Positions 26,780 to 35,759 of a DNA stretch of 64,000 bases are shown here, piece after piece. The translations under genes were made by a program, and so were the position numbers. The stretch is from CAWGJF01 sp963822905. GTDB taxonomy: Bacteria > Bacteroidota > Ignavibacteria > Ignavibacteriales > Ignavibacteriaceae. Every line of letters begins with the position of its first letter. Position 1 is the first letter of the stretch. The notes under the pieces are model-generated. The model did not search any database. It saw nothing but the letters and a program-made list of their open reading frames with translations, and was not told the DNA's origin. Where the stretch lies: the NCBI GenBank assembly GCA_963822905.1, contig CAWGJF010000002.1, positions 496,001 to 560,000 of the forward strand, read 5' to 3'.

Positions 26780-28753
26780 TTGAAAGTGGAAAAGAAAAAA
26801 CCATTATGGAAACCGGGCAAATCAAGAATTAGTAATTCTAATCTAACTACCTACCTAAAATTTCTTAAAAAAAATTATTCTCTGGACTTTAATAATTATG
26901 ATGAACTGTATGACTGGTCAATTGCTGAAATAGATCTGTTTTGGGAATCAATCTGGATTTTTTCCAATATTGTTCATTCAAAAACTTTTGATAATGTACT
27001 TGTTGAACGTAAAATGCCGGGTGCAAAATGGTTCACCGGAAGTGAATTAAATTTTGCTGAAAACTTGTTACGTTTCAGAGATCATCACCCCGCTCTAATC
27101 AGTTGCAGAGAAAACTATCCTGATTTCACTATTTCTTACTCCCAATTATATTCTCTTGTTGCTTCCGTTGTATTGAATTTAAAATTACTTGGCGTAAAAA
27201 AGGGAGATAGAATTGCGGGTTTTGTAACAAACATTCCAGAAGCTATAATAGGAATGTTAGCAGCTACAAGTCTTGGTGCAATTTGGTCATCGTGCTCCCC
27301 GGATTTTGGAATTCAAGGTGTATTTGACAGATTCAATCAAATTAAACCTAAAGTTCTATTCGCAATTTCAAGATATTCTTATAACAATAAAAAAATTGAT
27401 TGTTCTGAAAAGATTGAGGGAATAATCTCAAAAATCTCTTCTATTGAAAAAGTTATTTTAATAGATGAATATTCTGATCTTAGTAATGCAAAGAGCAATT
27501 CTGTAAATGAAATAAAAAATGATAAGTTTATTAATTTCAACGATTTATGCCAAAACGATTCAAATGAAATAGAATTTGTTCAAAGTTCTTTTGATCATCC
27601 TGTTTACATCATGTATTCTTCAGGAACAACCGGATTACCAAAGTGTATGGTTCATGGAGCTGGTGGAGTTCTTTTGCAGCATTTTAAGGAGCATTCTCTT
27701 CACACAGACTTAAAAAGGGAAGACATCATCACATACTTTACAACTTGTGGTTGGATGATGTGGAATTGGTTAGTTAGCAGTTTACAAGTGGGAGCAACAA
27801 TTTTTTTATACGATGGGAGTCCTGTTTATCCTGATGAAGAAGTTTTATGGGAAAAAATTGAAACTCACGGAATAACAGTATTTGGAACCAGTCCAAAATT
27901 TTTAAGTCTTTGCCAAAAAACAGATTTGAATCCTTCAAAAAAATTTGATCTTAGTAGATTAAAAACTATCCTGTCTACTGGTTCTCCTCTATCAAAGGAT
28001 AATTTTGAATGGGTTTACTCTAATGTAAAAAAAGATATTCAATTATCGTCTATTTCCGGTGGAACTGATATAATTTCATGCTTTATGCTAGGTAATCCTA
28101 TTTTGCCTGTTTATCCTGAAGAAATTCAGTGCAGAGGTTTGGGAATGATTGTTAAAGCATACAATGAAAATGGTGAACCTGTTATTAACATAAAGGGTGA
28201 ATTAGTTTGTACGGAGCCGGCACCATCAATGCCTGTATTTTTCTGGAATGATAGCGATGGAACGAAATATCGTTCCGCTTATTTTAATCGATTTGAAAAT
28301 GTTTGGACTCACGGTGATTTTATTAAAATTACTGATAACGGTGGTGTCATTATGTACGGTCGTTCAGATGCTACACTTAATCCCGGCGGTGTCAGAATTG
28401 GGACTGCAGAGATATATCGAATTGTAGATTCTATTGAAGAAATATCAGATAGTCTGGTAATCGGAAAAAATGTAAATGGAGATGTCAAAATAATATTATT
28501 TGTCGTGGTAAAATCTAATATAAAATTTGGTATAGAATTGGTTGATAAGATAAAAAAGAAAATCCGGCTTGATGCAACACCGCGCCACATTCCCTCTGCT
28601 GTATATGAAATTAAGGAGATTCCAGTTACTTTAAGTGGAAAAAAAGTAGAACTTGCGGTAACAAGGATTTTAAACGGAGAACAAATTGATAATAAAGATG
28701 CACTTGCGAATCCAAAAGCCCTTGAAGAATTTTACAAATTCAGCGATTTATAA
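26780..28753 (+). CDS. Acetoacetate-CoA ligase (acetoacetyl-CoA synthetase)
   Basis: An ANL-superfamily adenylate-forming enzyme of 657 residues. The ATP motif MYSSGTTGLPKCMVHG is near residue 280, followed by the acetoacetyl-CoA-synthetase-typical TTCGWMMWNW. The A8 region has YGRSDATLNPGGVRIG, and the C-terminal catalytic lysine lies in TLSGKKVE. The family activates acetoacetate to acetoacetyl-CoA. This completes the operon: acetoacetate released by fumarylacetoacetase can enter central metabolism as two acetyl-CoA. The start is TTG at 26780 (GTG at 26786 is an alternative), three bases after the previous stop. Confidence 0.93.
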   Translation: MKVEKKKPLWKPGKSRISNSNLTTYLKFLKKNYSLDFNNYDELYDWSIAEIDLFWESIWIFSNIVHSKTFDNVLVERKMPGAKWFTGSELNFAENLLRFRDHHPALISCRENYPDFTISYSQLYSLVASVVLNLKLLGVKKGDRIAGFVTNIPEAIIGMLAATSLGAIWSSCSPDFGIQGVFDRFNQIKPKVLFAISRYSYNNKKIDCSEKIEGIISKISSIEKVILIDEYSDLSNAKSNSVNEIKNDKFINFNDLCQNDSNEIEFVQSSFDHPVYIMYSSGTTGLPKCMVHGAGGVLLQHFKEHSLHTDLKREDIITYFTTCGWMMWNWLVSSLQVGATIFLYDGSPVYPDEEVLWEKIETHGITVFGTSPKFLSLCQKTDLNPSKKFDLSRLKTILSTGSPLSKDNFEWVYSNVKKDIQLSSISGGTDIISCFMLGNPILPVYPEEIQCRGLGMIVKAYNENGEPVINIKGELVCTEPAPSMPVFFWNDSDGTKYRSAYFNRFENVWTHGDFIKITDNGGVIMYGRSDATLNPGGVRIGTAEIYRIVDSIEEISDSLVIGKNVNGDVKIILFVVVKSNIKFGIELVDKIKKKIRLDATPRHIPSAVYEIKEIPVTLSGKKVELAVTRILNGEQIDNKDALANPKALEEFYKFSDL

Positions 28754-28957
28754 TTATTGAAAGCAGAATTGATCACGTTCTTGGTTTTTATTGCTATTGT
28801 AAATTATCGAGGTTAATCAATCAATATTTTTTTTGTACTCATTTTCCTGTTTAATTAGATATTCTATTTTCATATAATTACTCTGTCATTTGTAGTGGAG
28901 TGGGTGCTTTACAGTCGAGTCTAATAAATTGTAAAAACAATAGAGGAGGTAGATCGT

Positions 28958-29641
28958 ATGAGCACAAGGTTAACAATAATTATATACTTGCTGGTTTCCG
29001 CATTTTTATTTGGACAAAACCCACCACCTAATAAAAACTTTAATCCTTCATTTTCTGGAGGAGTGTCTCTCGGTTATAATGGTGGAATTGGCGGACAACT
29101 AAGCGGAACAATTTCAAACTTTGTTAATGATTTTCCTTTATCGGCTCGCTTCGGACTTGGTTATACTTCGACTAATCCAGGTGACCCTGACGCAGCAAGG
29201 AAAATATTCATAAATGACGCCACAAACGGAGTCCCTGAAAAAAGCGGAAAGGTATGGGATTTCAGGTTGGATTTTCTTGTTCCTGTTCAATTATTTTCAT
29301 TACCAAAATCATTCATATACGCAGGAGTGCGTTATTCGGAATTTACCGCTGATTTTAATTTCGTTGATGGTAATGAATTCTTTAATATCTGGAGCAATCA
29401 GTGGGGTTTGGGAGGAGGAGTTGAAACTCATTTCGGTTTGGGTTATCGACTAGCTCTCATATTTTCAGGTGGTGCTGAATATTATTTTTCCAATACTATT
29501 GAAGGTCACGATACAGCTTACAGTCCCGATGGACTGAATATAAATCCCAGACAAGGATTTACCTATGACGATGCGGATAATGCAATAAATCAACCAAAGA
29601 TTGTTGGAAGATTTATGCTGGGTTTAAATTACGCTTTTTAG
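28958..29641 (+). CDS. Small outer-membrane beta-barrel-like protein
   Basis: A 227-residue exported protein with a signal peptide (ending LFGQ, about residue 22). The rest alternates polar and hydrophobic residues with many glycines and aromatics (GGVSLGYNGGIGGQLSG, FIYAGVRYSEFTADFNF, GLGYRLALIFSGGAEYYF) and ends in GLNYAF, the C-terminal aromatic typical of outer-membrane barrels. No enzyme motif is seen. A very strong AGGAGG site precedes the ATG and a terminator follows, so it is a single-gene unit expected to be well expressed. Function unknown. Confidence 0.75.
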   Translation: MSTRLTIIIYLLVSAFLFGQNPPPNKNFNPSFSGGVSLGYNGGIGGQLSGTISNFVNDFPLSARFGLGYTSTNPGDPDAARKIFINDATNGVPEKSGKVWDFRLDFLVPVQLFSLPKSFIYAGVRYSEFTADFNFVDGNEFFNIWSNQWGLGGGVETHFGLGYRLALIFSGGAEYYFSNTIEGHDTAYSPDGLNINPRQGFTYDDADNAINQPKIVGRFMLGLNYAF

Positions 29642-29656
29642 GAAAATTATCTTTTT

Positions 29657-29686
29657 AAGAGCCTCCATATAGAGGCTCTTTTTTTA
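29657..29686 (+). terminator. Rho-independent terminator after the barrel gene
   Basis: AAGAGCCTC (29657-29665) and GAGGCTCTT (29672-29680) form a perfect nine-pair stem with a CATATA loop, followed by a run of T. It separates the barrel gene from lpdA. Confidence 0.93.
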
Positions 29687-29766
29687 ATTCTAACTCACTT
29701 CTTAAAATAATTGACTTATCGGTCATATTTCTTGTTCCTCTGTTTTTATTTTACTTTACTGATAGG

Positions 29767-29774
29767 TATATTTG
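29767..29774 (+). promoter_or_regulatory. Possible Bacteroidota -7 element upstream of lpdA
   Basis: TATATTTG matches the Bacteroidota -7 consensus TAnnTTTG and lies 33 bases before the lpdA ATG. The -33 element is poor, so this is tentative. If real, it supports the later ATG at 29807 as the true start rather than the longer in-frame extension to 29711. Confidence 0.35.
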
Positions 29775-29806
29775 ACTATCATTCGACTTTAAAAATCCAA
29801 CAAAAT

Positions 29807-31207
29807 ATGCCAAAACATTTCAATATCGCTGTTTTAGGCGGTGGTCCCGGTGGTTATGTTGCCGCAATCAGAGCAAGCCAATTAGGACTGAAAACTGTAG
29901 TTATTGATAAAGATAACCTCGGTGGAATCTGTCTGAATTGGGGCTGTATACCTACAAAATCACTTCTAAAAAATGCTGAACTATACGATGCAATTAAAAA
30001 TCATGGAGATGAATTTGGTATTTCAGCAAAAGAGCTTGATTTCAATTTTAATAAAATAATTAATCGAAGCCGGGATATAGCCAACCGAATTTCAAAAAAT
30101 GTTGAAATGTTGATCAAGAAAAACAAAGTGGAGAGAATCAGAGGATTTGGAAAAATTAGTTCTAAAAATCAAATAGATATTTATGATAAAGATAAACTAG
30201 TTGAATCGATTACTGCAGATAATATAATTATCGCAACAGGCGCAAAACCTAAAACTATTAAATCAATTCCGGTTGATGGAAAAAAAATTATAACTAGTAC
30301 TGAAGCTATGATACTTGATGAACTACCAAAAGAACTGGTTGTGATTGGTGCCGGTGCAATTGGAATTGAGTTTGCATATTTTTATTCTGTACTTGGAACA
30401 AAAGTTACAGTTGTAGAGATGATGGACAATATTCTTCCGATTGAAGATAAAGAAGTTTCAATCGCGTTAGAAAAAAACTTTAAAAAGCGTGGGATTGAAA
30501 TTCTGACAAAAGCATCAGTTGAAAAAGCTGAAGTAAAAGGTAAAAAGGTTAAAGTAATTGTTAAGCAGCAGAATGAAACAAAAGAATTAACTGCAGACAT
30601 TGTATTAAATGCCATTGGTGTTAACGGAAATGTTGAAGGGTTTGGATTGGAAAATCTTGGAGTTGAAATTGAAAGAGGTCACATAAAAGTTAATAAGTCA
30701 ACTTATGAAACAAATGTAAAAGGTGTTTTTGCAATTGGTGATGTGATTGGTCCTCCCTGGCTGGCCCACGTAGCATCTGCTGAAGGAATTCATTGTGTAG
30801 AAAATTTAAAAGGAATTCATACTCCGCCTGTTGATTATGGTAATATTCCCGGGTGTACATACTGCCAGCCCCAGGTTGCAAGTGTTGGTCTCACAGAACA
30901 AAAAGCTAAAGAACTTGGTTATGATTTGAAGATCGGGAAATTTCCATTTATGGCAAGTGGAAAAGCGTTTGCTGTCGGTGAAAGGGAAGGTTTTGTAAAA
31001 CTTATTTTTGATGCAAAATATGGCGAATTGCTTGGCGGACACATTATCGGATCTGAAGCTACGGAATTAATTGCCGAAGTTGCACTTGCTCGGGCACTCG
31101 AAGCAACAGGCGAATCAATAATAAAAACAGTTCATGCACATCCAACTTTATCTGAATCGATAATGGAGGCTGCGGCAAACGCATATGGTGAAGCAATTCA
31201 TATTTAG
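29807..31207 (+). CDS. lpdA: Dihydrolipoyl dehydrogenase (E3)
   Basis: E3 reoxidises the dihydrolipoyl groups of 2-oxoacid dehydrogenase complexes with NAD+. From this start the protein has 466 residues, the normal length. The FAD motif is AVLGGGPGGYVAAIRASQLG, the redox disulfide is CLNWGC (Cys42, Cys47), the NAD motif is VVIGAGAIGIEFAYFYSVLG, and the C-terminal active-site base is in HAHPTLSESI. The frame is open to a TTG at 29711, but that extension would add a non-homologous hydrophobic leader and overlap a likely promoter, so ATG 29807 is chosen. It is followed nine bases later by lipB. Confidence 0.95.
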   Translation: MPKHFNIAVLGGGPGGYVAAIRASQLGLKTVVIDKDNLGGICLNWGCIPTKSLLKNAELYDAIKNHGDEFGISAKELDFNFNKIINRSRDIANRISKNVEMLIKKNKVERIRGFGKISSKNQIDIYDKDKLVESITADNIIIATGAKPKTIKSIPVDGKKIITSTEAMILDELPKELVVIGAGAIGIEFAYFYSVLGTKVTVVEMMDNILPIEDKEVSIALEKNFKKRGIEILTKASVEKAEVKGKKVKVIVKQQNETKELTADIVLNAIGVNGNVEGFGLENLGVEIERGHIKVNKSTYETNVKGVFAIGDVIGPPWLAHVASAEGIHCVENLKGIHTPPVDYGNIPGCTYCQPQVASVGLTEQKAKELGYDLKIGKFPFMASGKAFAVGEREGFVKLIFDAKYGELLGGHIIGSEATELIAEVALARALEATGESIIKTVHAHPTLSESIMEAAANAYGEAIHI

Positions 31208-31216
31208 ATAAGAATT

Positions 31217-31918
31217 ATGTCTGAAAGAAAATTCATTTATACAGATTTAGGAAAAATTGATTACCAGGAAGCCTGGGATTTACAAAGAGAATTATTCGAC
31301 AAAAGATATAAAAATGAACTGCCGGATATTTTACTTTTACTTGAACACAATCATACTTACACACTTGGGAAAACAGCGGATAAAAGTAATCTCATTGGTT
31401 CAAAAGAGTTTCTTGAAGAAAATACTATCTCGGTTTATGATATCGACAGAGGTGGAGACATAACATATCACGGTCCCGGACAAATAGTTGGGTACCCAAT
31501 CATCAGTCTTGAGGATTGGAAAAAAGATACTCACAAATATTTACGATCAATCGAAGAAGTGATTAAAAGGACATGCGCTGAATTTGGAATCTGTGCAGTA
31601 CGTGACGAAAAATACACGGGTGTTTGGGTTGAAAATCGAAAAATTGCTGCCATAGGGATTAAAGTTAGTAGATGGATTACAATGCATGGGTTTGCATTTA
31701 ATGTGAATACGGATTTAAAATATTTTAATGGAATTATACCATGTGGAATCACGGACAAAAATAAAGAAGTCACTTCATTAGAAAAAGAGCTTGGAAATAA
31801 AATAGAGATAGAGAAAGTTAATTCTCTAATCTCAAAAAATTTTAAGGATGTATTTGAATATTCAAATTATGAAAAAGTGAATCCTGAATATTTAACATCA
31901 AAATTATTAGTAGTATAA
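31217..31918 (+). CDS. lipB: Octanoyl-[acyl carrier protein]:protein octanoyltransferase
   Basis: LipB moves an octanoyl group from acyl carrier protein to the lipoyl lysine of E2-type proteins, the first step of lipoate synthesis. The 233-residue protein has the family motif RGGDITYHGPGQIVGYPI near residue 77. The catalytic lysine is in IAAIGIKVSRW and the acyl-accepting cysteine in IPCGITDK. It lies between E3 and the E1 gene, so lipoylation and the lipoyl-using complex are encoded together. Confidence 0.95.
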   Translation: MSERKFIYTDLGKIDYQEAWDLQRELFDKRYKNELPDILLLLEHNHTYTLGKTADKSNLIGSKEFLEENTISVYDIDRGGDITYHGPGQIVGYPIISLEDWKKDTHKYLRSIEEVIKRTCAEFGICAVRDEKYTGVWVENRKIAAIGIKVSRWITMHGFAFNVNTDLKYFNGIIPCGITDKNKEVTSLEKELGNKIEIEKVNSLISKNFKDVFEYSNYEKVNPEYLTSKLLVV

Positions 31919-31934
31919 ATATAAATGGAATTTT

Positions 31935-34052
31935 ATGGCTAAGAAGAATATTAACACGAAGGTTTCAAAAGAAAGAGAAACCAAATCAAAAGTTAAACCA
32001 ACAAATGGAAGAGGCATTAAAAAACATAGTGCCAATTTGATGGGATTTAGTAAAGAAGAACTGATTTCAATTTTAAAGAACATGTTACTTGCTCGTGAGA
32101 TTGATGATAAAGCTTTAAAGTTGTTAAAACAAGGAAAAACCTTTTTTCACATAGCTGCTTCTGGTCATGAAGCAATTCAATTTGCTGTTGGTCTTTCTCT
32201 TGATCCTAAAAAAGATTGGCTATTTCCATATTACAGAGACTTAGGTACAGTACTGAACGCAGGAATGACAACTGAAGAATTTTTTCTTGGTTGTTATGCG
32301 AAAGCGAATGATCCTGCAAGCGGTGGCAGACAACTACCAACACATTGGGGTATGACACGAGCAAATTTACCTTCGCAGTCAAGTCCAACGGGAACACAAT
32401 TTTTACAAGCTGTTGGTGCTGCGCTTGCGTCAGTTAAAAGTGGTGAAAGGAATATTTCTTATGTAAGTAGTGGTGAAGGCACAACAAGTCAGGGCGAGTT
32501 TCATGAGGCAGTAAATTGGGCAAGTCGTGAAAAGCTCCCTGTGTTATTCTGTATTCAGAATAATAAATATGCAATTTCAGTTCCTGTTACAAATCAGTCG
32601 GGAGGGAAAGGTAATTCTATTGCTGAAATGATGGCAGGATATGAATCTCTTTTAAGAATGAGTATCGATGGAACTGATTTTTTAGAATCGTATAAAAAAG
32701 TTCAGGAAGCAATAGCTTATATTAAAAGTGGAAAGGGACCTGTTCTAATTGAAGCAAATGTTGTAAGACTTCAGTCGCATTCATCATCAGATGATCAGAA
32801 AAAATATCGTGATTCAGCTGAATTAGCTGAAGAATTAAAAAATTGTCCAATCGATAAATTATTCCAGGTATTGAAATCTGAAGAAATGATAAATGATTCA
32901 GATTATCAAAAACTAAAAGAAGAAGTTAAAATTGAAGTCGATGAAGCATCTGATAAAGCTTTCGATGAACCAAATCCAAAACCTGAAGATGTAGTGAAGT
33001 ATTTGTTTGATGAAAGTGGATTAAGAGAATCACTTGAATATGAAACAAATGAACCAGCTGGAAACAAAATTGTTATGGTTGATGCAATAAACCACGCATT
33101 GCACGAAGAGATGGATCGGAATAAAGCAATGTACATTTTCGGTGAAGATATTGCTGATAAAAAAGGTGGAGTGTTTACGGCGACAAAAGGACTATCCACA
33201 AAATTCGGTGATGAAAGAGTATTCAATTCGCCGCTTGCAGAGGCAAGTATACTGGGCGTGGCCACCGGGATGTCATTAACAGGTTTAAAGCCGGTGGTTG
33301 AAGTTCAGTTTGGCGATTATATCTGGCCCGCATTTATGCAAATGAAGAATGAAACATCCACAATGAGATACAGATCGAACAATGCATGGAGTTCTCCTGT
33401 TGTTGTTCGTGTTGCTGTTGGCGGATACATTCATGGTGGGTTATGTCACAGTCAAAATATCGAATCAATTTATGCACACGTACCCGGAATGTTTATTGCA
33501 TTTCCAAGTAACGCGGCAGATGCAAAAGGATTATTAAAAACCGCTTGCCGGATTAATGACCCCGTTCTTTTTTGTGAACACAAAGGATTATACAGACAAA
33601 GTTATTCCATATCACCAGAGCCTGATGAAAATTATTTAATTCCTTTTGGAAAAGCGAAAGTTGTAAAAGAAGGGGATGATCTTACGGTTGTTTCTTATGG
33701 ACTTTCACTCTGGGATTCTGTTAATGCAGCTAAAAAACTTGAAGAAGAAGAGGGCTGCTCGATAGAAGTTGTTGATATCCGGACAATCGTACCGCTTGAT
33801 GAAGAAACAATTTTTAATTCTGTTAAAAAGACAAATAAAGCTATCGTAATTCATGAAGATACATTGACTGGCGGGTTCGGAGCAGAGATAGCTTCAAGAA
33901 TTGCAGATAACTGTTTTCAATATCTTGATGGACCGGTAAAAAGGATTGCTGCAAAAGATACACACATACCTTATTCTCCAATTCTTGAAGATGCAGTGCT
34001 TCCTAATAAACAAAAAATTTACAATGGAATAAAAGAGCTACTCAAATATTAA
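31935..34052 (+). CDS. 2-oxoacid dehydrogenase E1, alpha and beta subunits fused
   Basis: This 705-residue protein joins both E1 subunits. Residues about 40-360 are the alpha part, with the thiamine-diphosphate segment SSGEGTTSQGEFHEAVNWAS and QNNKYAISVP. Residues about 378-705 are the beta part (MVDAINHALHEEMDRNKAMYIFGEDI, FNSPLAEASILGVATG, VRVAVGGYIHGG). Such fused E1 proteins in Bacteroidota decarboxylate branched-chain 2-oxoacids or pyruvate; sequence alone does not fix the substrate. The basic N-terminus (about 35 residues) is an unusual low-complexity leader. E2 starts 22 bases downstream. Confidence 0.9.
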   Translation: MAKKNINTKVSKERETKSKVKPTNGRGIKKHSANLMGFSKEELISILKNMLLAREIDDKALKLLKQGKTFFHIAASGHEAIQFAVGLSLDPKKDWLFPYYRDLGTVLNAGMTTEEFFLGCYAKANDPASGGRQLPTHWGMTRANLPSQSSPTGTQFLQAVGAALASVKSGERNISYVSSGEGTTSQGEFHEAVNWASREKLPVLFCIQNNKYAISVPVTNQSGGKGNSIAEMMAGYESLLRMSIDGTDFLESYKKVQEAIAYIKSGKGPVLIEANVVRLQSHSSSDDQKKYRDSAELAEELKNCPIDKLFQVLKSEEMINDSDYQKLKEEVKIEVDEASDKAFDEPNPKPEDVVKYLFDESGLRESLEYETNEPAGNKIVMVDAINHALHEEMDRNKAMYIFGEDIADKKGGVFTATKGLSTKFGDERVFNSPLAEASILGVATGMSLTGLKPVVEVQFGDYIWPAFMQMKNETSTMRYRSNNAWSSPVVVRVAVGGYIHGGLCHSQNIESIYAHVPGMFIAFPSNAADAKGLLKTACRINDPVLFCEHKGLYRQSYSISPEPDENYLIPFGKAKVVKEGDDLTVVSYGLSLWDSVNAAKKLEEEEGCSIEVVDIRTIVPLDEETIFNSVKKTNKAIVIHEDTLTGGFGAEIASRIADNCFQYLDGPVKRIAAKDTHIPYSPILEDAVLPNKQKIYNGIKELLKY

Positions 34053-34074
34053 TTAGTTAGCAGGAGTTTATTTA

Positions 34075-35748
34075 ATGGACATAGTAATGCCCAAAATGGG
34101 TGAGAGTATAAATGAAGGTACCATAATTAAATGGCATAAAAAGATTGGTGACAAAGTAAAAAAAGATGAAATAATATTTGAAATTAGTACTGATAAAGTC
34201 GATACAGAAATTCCATCTTCGGTTGAAGGTACATTAAAGGAAATTAAAGTAAATGAAGGCCACACAGTTGAGGTCGGATCTGTTGTAGCAATTATTGATT
34301 CAAATGGTGAAGCTGCTGCTGAAAAAGAAACAATGAAAACTGAGATGTCAAAAGTGAAAGAAGTTGAAGAACCAGAATTAAAAACTGTTGAGGAAACAGA
34401 ATCAGTTTCTTCCGTAGGAGACTTGACTGAAATTCCGATGCCTAAAATGGGTGAATCTGTGATGGAGGGAACTATAATCAAATGGCACAAAAAAGTCGGG
34501 GACAAAATCTCAAAAGATGAAACACTTTTTGAAATCAGTACAGATAAAGTTGATACAGAAGTTCCTTCTCCAATTGCCGGAACTCTTGCTGAAATTCTGA
34601 TAGGTGAACAGGAAACTGTTGAAGTAGGAACAATCGTTGCCAAAGTCTCTTCTTCCGGAAAAGTTACTACAAAAAATAAAAAGTCTGATTATGAAGAAAA
34701 AGTTGAAGAAAAGAAGCAACCTGAATCGATGCATGCTAATTTTTCACAATCCGTTGAGGTAGGCTCTGAAAAAAATCAGGGAACAAGCTCAGAATTTTAT
34801 TCACCGCTTGTTTTAAGTATAGCACAAAAAGAAAATATTAGTTTTGATGAATTAAGAAAAATAAATGGAACCGGATTACAGAATAGAGTTACTAAGAGGG
34901 ATATTCTCGCTTACATAGAAAATCGTAATTCAGGAAAAGTTGGTAAATCGAAAGAACAAATCGGAAAAAAAGAAACAACGACTTCTGGAATTCCTGCTCC
35001 GTCCTTCGTTCCATCATTACCCAAAACTATTCAAACGGGTGAGGGAATTGAAAAAATTCCTATGGACAACATTCGTATGAAAATAATGGAACATATGGTT
35101 AACAGTCGTGATACATCTGTTCATGTTACTTCAATGATCGAAGTTGATATGTCACGCATCCATAATTTTATAAATGAAAATAAAGATGAATACAAACAGA
35201 AAGTAGGTGTTAAACTTACCTACATGGCATTCATTGCACAGGCTTGTGTAAAAGCTTTAAAAGTATATCCGCTTGTAAATTCAACACTTGACGGAAATAC
35301 AATCCTGCAGAAAAATTTTGTGAATCTTGGAATAGCTGTAGCAATAGATCCAACAGGGTTAATAGTCCCAAATATAAAAAATGCTGATCAGTTGAACCTG
35401 GTTGGATTAGCAAAAGCCGTTAATGATGTTGCCATGAGATCGCGAAACAGAAAACTCACACCTGACGATATTTCCGGTGGAACATTTACCGTTACAAATT
35501 ATGGAGTATTCGGAACAGTTTTCGGAACACCAATTATTAACCAGCCGGAAGTTGCTATTCTTGGAGTTGGCGCAGTGATTAAGCGACCCGTTGTGGTTCA
35601 GGTTGAAGGAATGGATTCAATTGCAATTAAGCCAGTTATGGCTTTAACCCTTGCGCACGATCATCGGTTGATTGATGGAATGCTTGGTGGGTTATTTTTA
35701 AAAGCTTTGAAAGATTCACTGGAGCAGTTTGATTTTAAATCAATATAA
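34075..35748 (+). CDS. 2-oxoacid dehydrogenase E2 (dihydrolipoyl acyltransferase) with two lipoyl domains
   Basis: A 557-residue E2. Two lipoyl domains are present: residues 1-80 with lipoyl Lys41 in STDKVDTE, and about 120-195 with Lys158 in the same motif. Both begin MPKMGES and are close copies, a tandem duplication. A peripheral-subunit-binding domain follows (about 240-280, SPLVLSIAQKENISFDEL...RVTKRDILAYI). The acyltransferase core (about 330-557) ends with the catalytic AHDHRLIDG. Linkers are charged and Thr/Ser/Lys rich. It transfers the acyl group from E1 to CoA. Neighbouring E3, E1, lipB and lipA complete the system. Confidence 0.93.
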   Translation: MDIVMPKMGESINEGTIIKWHKKIGDKVKKDEIIFEISTDKVDTEIPSSVEGTLKEIKVNEGHTVEVGSVVAIIDSNGEAAAEKETMKTEMSKVKEVEEPELKTVEETESVSSVGDLTEIPMPKMGESVMEGTIIKWHKKVGDKISKDETLFEISTDKVDTEVPSPIAGTLAEILIGEQETVEVGTIVAKVSSSGKVTTKNKKSDYEEKVEEKKQPESMHANFSQSVEVGSEKNQGTSSEFYSPLVLSIAQKENISFDELRKINGTGLQNRVTKRDILAYIENRNSGKVGKSKEQIGKKETTTSGIPAPSFVPSLPKTIQTGEGIEKIPMDNIRMKIMEHMVNSRDTSVHVTSMIEVDMSRIHNFINENKDEYKQKVGVKLTYMAFIAQACVKALKVYPLVNSTLDGNTILQKNFVNLGIAVAIDPTGLIVPNIKNADQLNLVGLAKAVNDVAMRSRNRKLTPDDISGGTFTVTNYGVFGTVFGTPIINQPEVAILGVGAVIKRPVVVQVEGMDSIAIKPVMALTLAHDHRLIDGMLGGLFLKALKDSLEQFDFKSI

Positions 35749-35759
35749 ATTTTATTCTT

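Noticed and set aside
29711..29806. In-frame N-terminal extension of lpdA from a TTG
   Set aside because: It would add 32 hydrophobic residues not found in the family, lies right behind a terminator and would contain the likely promoter; ATG 29807 gives the standard N-terminus.
34068..34643. Long open frame on the - strand (191 codons) across the E2 gene
   Set aside because: It lies fully opposite the two lipoyl domains; its Ser/Thr/Ile-rich product is what the reverse of a Glu/Lys/Asp-rich repeat gives, and no start signal supports it.
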